Shown piece by piece: positions 60,658 through 64,000 of a DNA stretch of 64,000 bases; the stretch's first letter is position 1, and every line of letters starts with the position of its first letter. The stretch is from Maylandia zebra. Taxonomy: Eukaryota; Chordata; Actinopteri; Cichliformes; Cichlidae. A program made the position numbers and the translations under genes. The notes beneath the pieces were generated by a model. The model was not told where the DNA came from, did not search any database, and saw only the letters and a program-made list of their open reading frames with translations. The stretch lies in assembly GCF_041146795.1 (NCBI RefSeq), contig NC_135186.1:37554354-37618353 (forward strand), given 5' to 3'.

Positions 60658-61832
60658 TCAGCTGCAAGGGCCGCACCACTGAACAAGCAGGTGGTCAGTC
60701 AGTGGTTTCCAGTTTATGACAACCTGCTCTGCACTCCCAGCCTCGAGGGCATGTCTTCCCATATGTATGGAACTGCGACGAGTCTGATCCACAAAACCAG
60801 TACTCCTTAACCAAGGTGCTTGGAGTGATTGGCCAACCATGTCTGGAGGTCTGTGCAGGTGAGAAAGGTGAAACTACCACCTGCATGGCAGCCTTCAATG
60901 CAGAATGCATTTTCAGTCAAACTGTGATTATGTTTAAAGGGAAGTGGCTACGATGTGAGTGGCTCCAACAGTGCCCTGAGAATGTTACTGTTCAGGTCTC
61001 AGATAATGGCTGGATTAATGATGTCTTCCTAGAATGGGCTCAGTTGTTTGTTCAGTCATTACCTAAGGATGATGCCAGAGATCTAGATGGACTTGCAGAC
61101 CCCAGACAGCACCAGCACCAACAAGCAGACCCCAGACAGCACCAGCAATCAGATCCCAGACACCACCAGCACCAACAAGCAGACACCAGACACCACCAGC
61201 ACCAACAAGCAGACCCCAGACAGCACCAGCACCAACAAGCAGACCCCAGACACCACCAGCAATCAGATCCCAGACACCACCAGACACCACCAGCTCCAGC
61301 ACCAACATCCAGACCCTAAAATCCCTCAGCCCCATTCATCCCCCTGCAGCGGTATCTGAGGTGCCCTCAACCTTTACATTCGTGGATGGTTGGATCTGAA
61401 GAAATAACAGTCAACTTTGAATGTGTTCCTGAGATAGAGATGGTCTTTAACCTGTTCACACCAAAGGAAGAGCCATCAACCTGAACTTGTATTACATTCA
61501 GTGATCTGTGTGTCCAACCAAAACAACAGAGGACTGTCAGAAAGAGGGCCAAACCTCTGTCATTTGTCTTCACAAGCGATGGACACGTAGACTACGTTTC
61601 CACCAAGGCAGTGCAAACTAAAAAGATAGAAAAGACCAGAAGAAGCAAAGGTGCAAAGAAGGATGACGTGCCCTGCAAAGCATGTAAGGCAGTCTATGGA
61701 GACAAAAGTGACCCAAAGGCCAGTGGGGAGTGGATCAGCTGTGGGAACCGCAGCGCCTGGTTCCATGAGACGTGTGGAGAAGAAAGTGGCATCTATGCTG
61801 ACGATGGATTCTTCTGTAAAGACTGTCTCTAA
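60658..61832 (+). pseudogene. Pogo-like transposase relic with a C-terminal zinc-finger remnant
   Basis: The plus strand encodes a DDE_1-type segment: KVLGVIGQPCLEVCAGEKGE, TCMAAFNAECIFSQTVIMFK and VSDNGWINDVFLEWAQLFVQ. This is the usual pogo/Tigger pattern of an early Asp region, 'MFKGK' strand and W..F helix. After a tandem repeat and frame breaks, a last open frame (61611-61832) carries CKACKAVYGDKSDPKASGEW, WFHETC and FCKDCL, a PHD-like cysteine/histidine cluster. The N-terminal DNA-binding part and terminal repeats were not found. It is non-functional as a transposase. Confidence 0.65.
61087..61320. repeat. Minisatellite inside the pogo relic
   Basis: About 230 bp built from variants of CAGACACCACCAGCACCAAC and AGCAATCAGATCCC, in 15- and 30-bp multiples. 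Its unit is a multiple of three, so frames stay open (His/Gln/Asp/Pro-rich). Confidence 0.9.
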
Positions 61833-61866
61833 AATAGAACATACAGTTCTTATGAAAATGTTGTAA

Positions 61867-62127
61867 TAATTAACTAATTCTAGTTATTTTTAATGCCAGT
61901 GTTTTTATTCATGAATTATTAAATCAACACTTGAATGTGTTCATATTTGTTAAAATGAGTTCAAATCAAAGCTGACTGATAAAGTGGCCCACTTTACCCT
62001 AAAACACTGCTCATCTCAAAAATGTTTCAAAAGCTATAGGACCTGAATAATTATAATTTATGAAATTAAATCAAGGTTTACATATTGAAAACAACTCATT
62101 AACAACAAAAACACAATTCAGTCTCAC
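61867..62127. other. AT-rich spacer, nothing recognised
   Basis: No gene or classifiable repeat. Confidence 0.4.
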
Positions 62128-62600
62128 TTAGTGCTTATTTTGCAGTTTACCAAATTTGCCAAAAAATATGAAATTTGCCAAAAAGTGTCCCAGTTTAACT
62201 GATTTCACCCTGGAGATAGTGTCTGTCTCCCGAAACCAAACTGGAAGCTGGTTCCACAGAAGAGGGGCCTGAAAACTGAAGGCTCTGCCTCCCATTCTAC
62301 TTTTAAATACTCTAGGAACAACAAGTAGGCCTGCAGAGCGAGAGCGAAGTGCTCTAATAGGGTGATATGGTACTACAAGGTCATTAAGATAAGATGGGGC
62401 CTGATTATTTAAGACCTTGTATGTGAGGAGCAGCATTTTGAATTCTGGATTAAACAGGAAGCCAATGAAGGGAAGCCAAAACAGGAGAAATATATTGCAG
62501 AATTTTGGATCAAATAAAGTTTTTTTAGGGAATTTTATAATAATAGTAATCAGTTACAGTAGTCCAGCCTAGAGTAATCAAGTCATGAACTAGTTTTTCA
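62128..62600 (-). mobile_element. L2-type LINE, 3' fragment
   Basis: Minus-strand frames encode PVLASLHWLPV, then after a one-base frame break EFKMLLLTYKVLNNQAPSYL, RALRSRSAGLLVVPR and GGRAFSFQAPLLWNQLPVWF. This is the C-terminal tail of an L2/CR1-group reverse transcriptase. Truncated and frameshifted. Confidence 0.8.
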
Positions 62601-62609
62601 GTGTCACTA

Positions 62610-63047
62610 ATTGCTTCCTTGGCGCAGTAGTTAGTCTCAGATGGTCTCACCACCTCTGACTTCTGACCTCAGCTCGGTTTTTGCCCTCGCACCGTGACCA
62701 ATTTTGGCGTGGAAGATGATGTCAGCGTTTCAACCACCTTTGGTTCCTTCAGGTTCTCAGAAGTTGTGGTTTTAGTGGACTACAGACGTCAATCTTGTCT
62801 TTTTGTGAGATAAATCACGATCTCTGTCTGTTCTGTGTTGAAATTAATAGCAATCTTGTCTGTGAGATATTTCATTCTTTGCCTGTTGTCTGAGTTACCT
62901 GGTTGTGCTCAGAGGACAACACATCTACTCTGATTGGAACAGTTTTCTGATGGGGCTCCACAGGGTTATGTGTTCGGACTGCTGAGTTATTATCACAGTG
63001 AGCAAAAGCAAAATAAAGTCTTAAAATTACACATAAAATTAACCAGC
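62610..63047. other. No gene seen
   Basis: No coding exon or classifiable repeat. Confidence 0.4.
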
Positions 63048-63341
63048 TTAAGAATTTTTTTTTCTAATGGCAACTAGATGAATATTTAAGTCACAGTGCT
63101 GCTTGCTGATCATCACCTCTCTTCCTAACCTAGCTCCAACAACTCTTTCCCAAATCTTCCCGGTGTGGCTCATCAGCTTTATCCCTCTGTAGTGACTACA
63201 GCTCGGCTCGGAGATTGTGTCAAACATCTCAGAAAGAAAGCCACTGCACTTCTTTAAGTTTAGCAAAGACGAAGCTTCTTCACTTCTGAGGTGAAACGAC
63301 TTCACAAACCGTAAAGCAGTCCAGCCGCTTTGGTTCCACAC
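63048..63341 (-). mobile_element. RTE-like LINE reverse-transcriptase fragment
   Basis: The minus-strand frame contains CSHYRGIKLMSHTGKIWERV and ARLGREVMISKQHC, close to the CSNYRGIKLMSHTMKIWERV block typical of an RTE-group reverse transcriptase. Only about 60 codons are recognisable. Confidence 0.65.
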
Positions 63342-63344
63342 TCC

Positions 63345-64000
63345 TCAGACCACCATGACCGGATGACTGCGAGCCTACAGACCTAAGCCTGGTCACAAAG
63401 CTCTCTCTCCTACACACCTGCCTCCACCTCTGCTCTAAGGTTATGTACGATTTGTAGCCAGTGGCCTGGCTGTGTGCTGCCGTCTGTGATTGGAAGAAGA
63501 GGCTTGAAAAGGAAGTTATGAACGGCTGTGTGAAAGTGAAAGAAACTAGAAACAGACGACTTGAGCGCCCTCTGCTGGAATCAAGTTAAACAGCAGCACA
63601 GACTCGCTGTGATTAACCAACGAAATTAGTTTAATCGGGATTTTAAAGAGTTTTAAAGAGTCTACTTAGCACAGCTGTACTCTTCCGTTTGTGTGAGGTT
63701 CACTGATATCGCTGCTGGGTGGGGGCAGAGACCCTGTTTACCTGTCGGAGCTGTGGCGCTGGCTTCCTGCAGGTGTGTGGTGGGCTTCCTGCTCGCTGGG
63801 TGTGTGCTGGTCCATATCTTCTATGAGGACCCCCGCTGTTTGTTTGCCGTGCTCTGCAGAGCTGCCGTCTCAGTTTGTCCCACTTTAACCTTTTTAAAGA
63901 ACAACGCCCGACGTCCAAGGGCAGAGGGAGGGGGTGCAGGGCTGGAGTCCAGGTGAGGCTGAGGATGCCCCGGAGACAGGAGTGGTGGGAAAAGCTCGCC
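63345..64000. other. Window end, no gene recognised
   Basis: An 87-codon plus frame at 63693-63956 has one hydrophobic segment (VGFLLAGCVLVHIFYEDP) and a downstream CAGGTGAGG that looks like a splice donor, but no family resemblance. It could be an exon of a gene beyond the window or chance. Confidence 0.3.

Noticed and set aside
63693..63956. Small membrane protein gene
   Set aside because: One hydrophobic stretch and a possible donor only; no homology, no continuation inside the window.

Overview
The window is nuclear DNA of a bony fish, probably a percomorph teleost. Evidence: three multi-exon vertebrate genes with GT-AG introns, long CA/GT microsatellites, many L2/Rex/RTE/L1-type LINE fragments, and pogo, Tc1, hAT and piggyBac-like DNA elements. 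There is no bacterial-style gene packing. All exon coordinates were worked out by hand from reading-frame continuity, splice sites and remembered family sequences. No search was run.

All three genes lie on the minus strand, so transcription runs from high to low coordinates. From upstream to downstream they are: (1) a dnmt3b-type de novo DNA methyltransferase, coding 57938 down to 42162, 25 coding exons, 1577 codons plus stop; (2) mapre1 (EB1, microtubule plus-end tracker), coding 32625 down to 28986, 6 coding exons, 258 codons; (3) acss2 (cytosolic/nuclear acetyl-CoA synthetase), coding 23273 down to 3786, 18 exons, 681 codons. DNMT3B and MAPRE1 are also tandem neighbours in the same order and orientation in mammals, so this is a conserved linkage.

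The main discovery is the architecture of the methyltransferase gene. Its first three coding exons are a diverged copy of the EB1 calponin-homology (CH) exons, with the same intron phases as mapre1 next door and one exon of identical length (146 nt). The next three exons (a 1382-nt exon plus two short ones) read as a catalytically decayed hAT transposase: SUMO-interaction-like acidic start, RNase-H-like body, and a C-terminal dimerisation-like end. Only then come the expected DNMT3 parts: linker, PWWP, a Lys/Glu-rich linker with 17 consecutive Glu, ADD zinc fingers and the C5-methyltransferase domain. Every junction keeps frame and the whole coding sequence is a multiple of three. A CH domain on some fish Dnmt3b paralogues is, as I recall, already reported; the hAT-derived middle is the part that may be undescribed.

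The three genes do not form one pathway. Dnmt3b methylates chromatin and acss2 supplies nuclear acetyl-CoA for histone acetylation, but any functional link is speculation; mapre1 is cytoskeletal.

Between and within the genes the DNA is transposon-rich. Positions 1-1875 hold an L1 fragment and a piggyBac-like non-autonomous element. The acss2 introns hold LINEs, a 12-bp minisatellite and a MITE with 45-bp terminal repeats. Positions 35197-38778 hold a nested hAT-in-hAT structure with target-site duplications at both levels plus a truncated LINE. Positions 38847-40686 hold a foldback element and a longer relative. A pogo transposon sits in a dnmt3b intron. The last 4 kb carry a pogo-like transposase relic with a C-terminal zinc-finger remnant and two LINE fragments.
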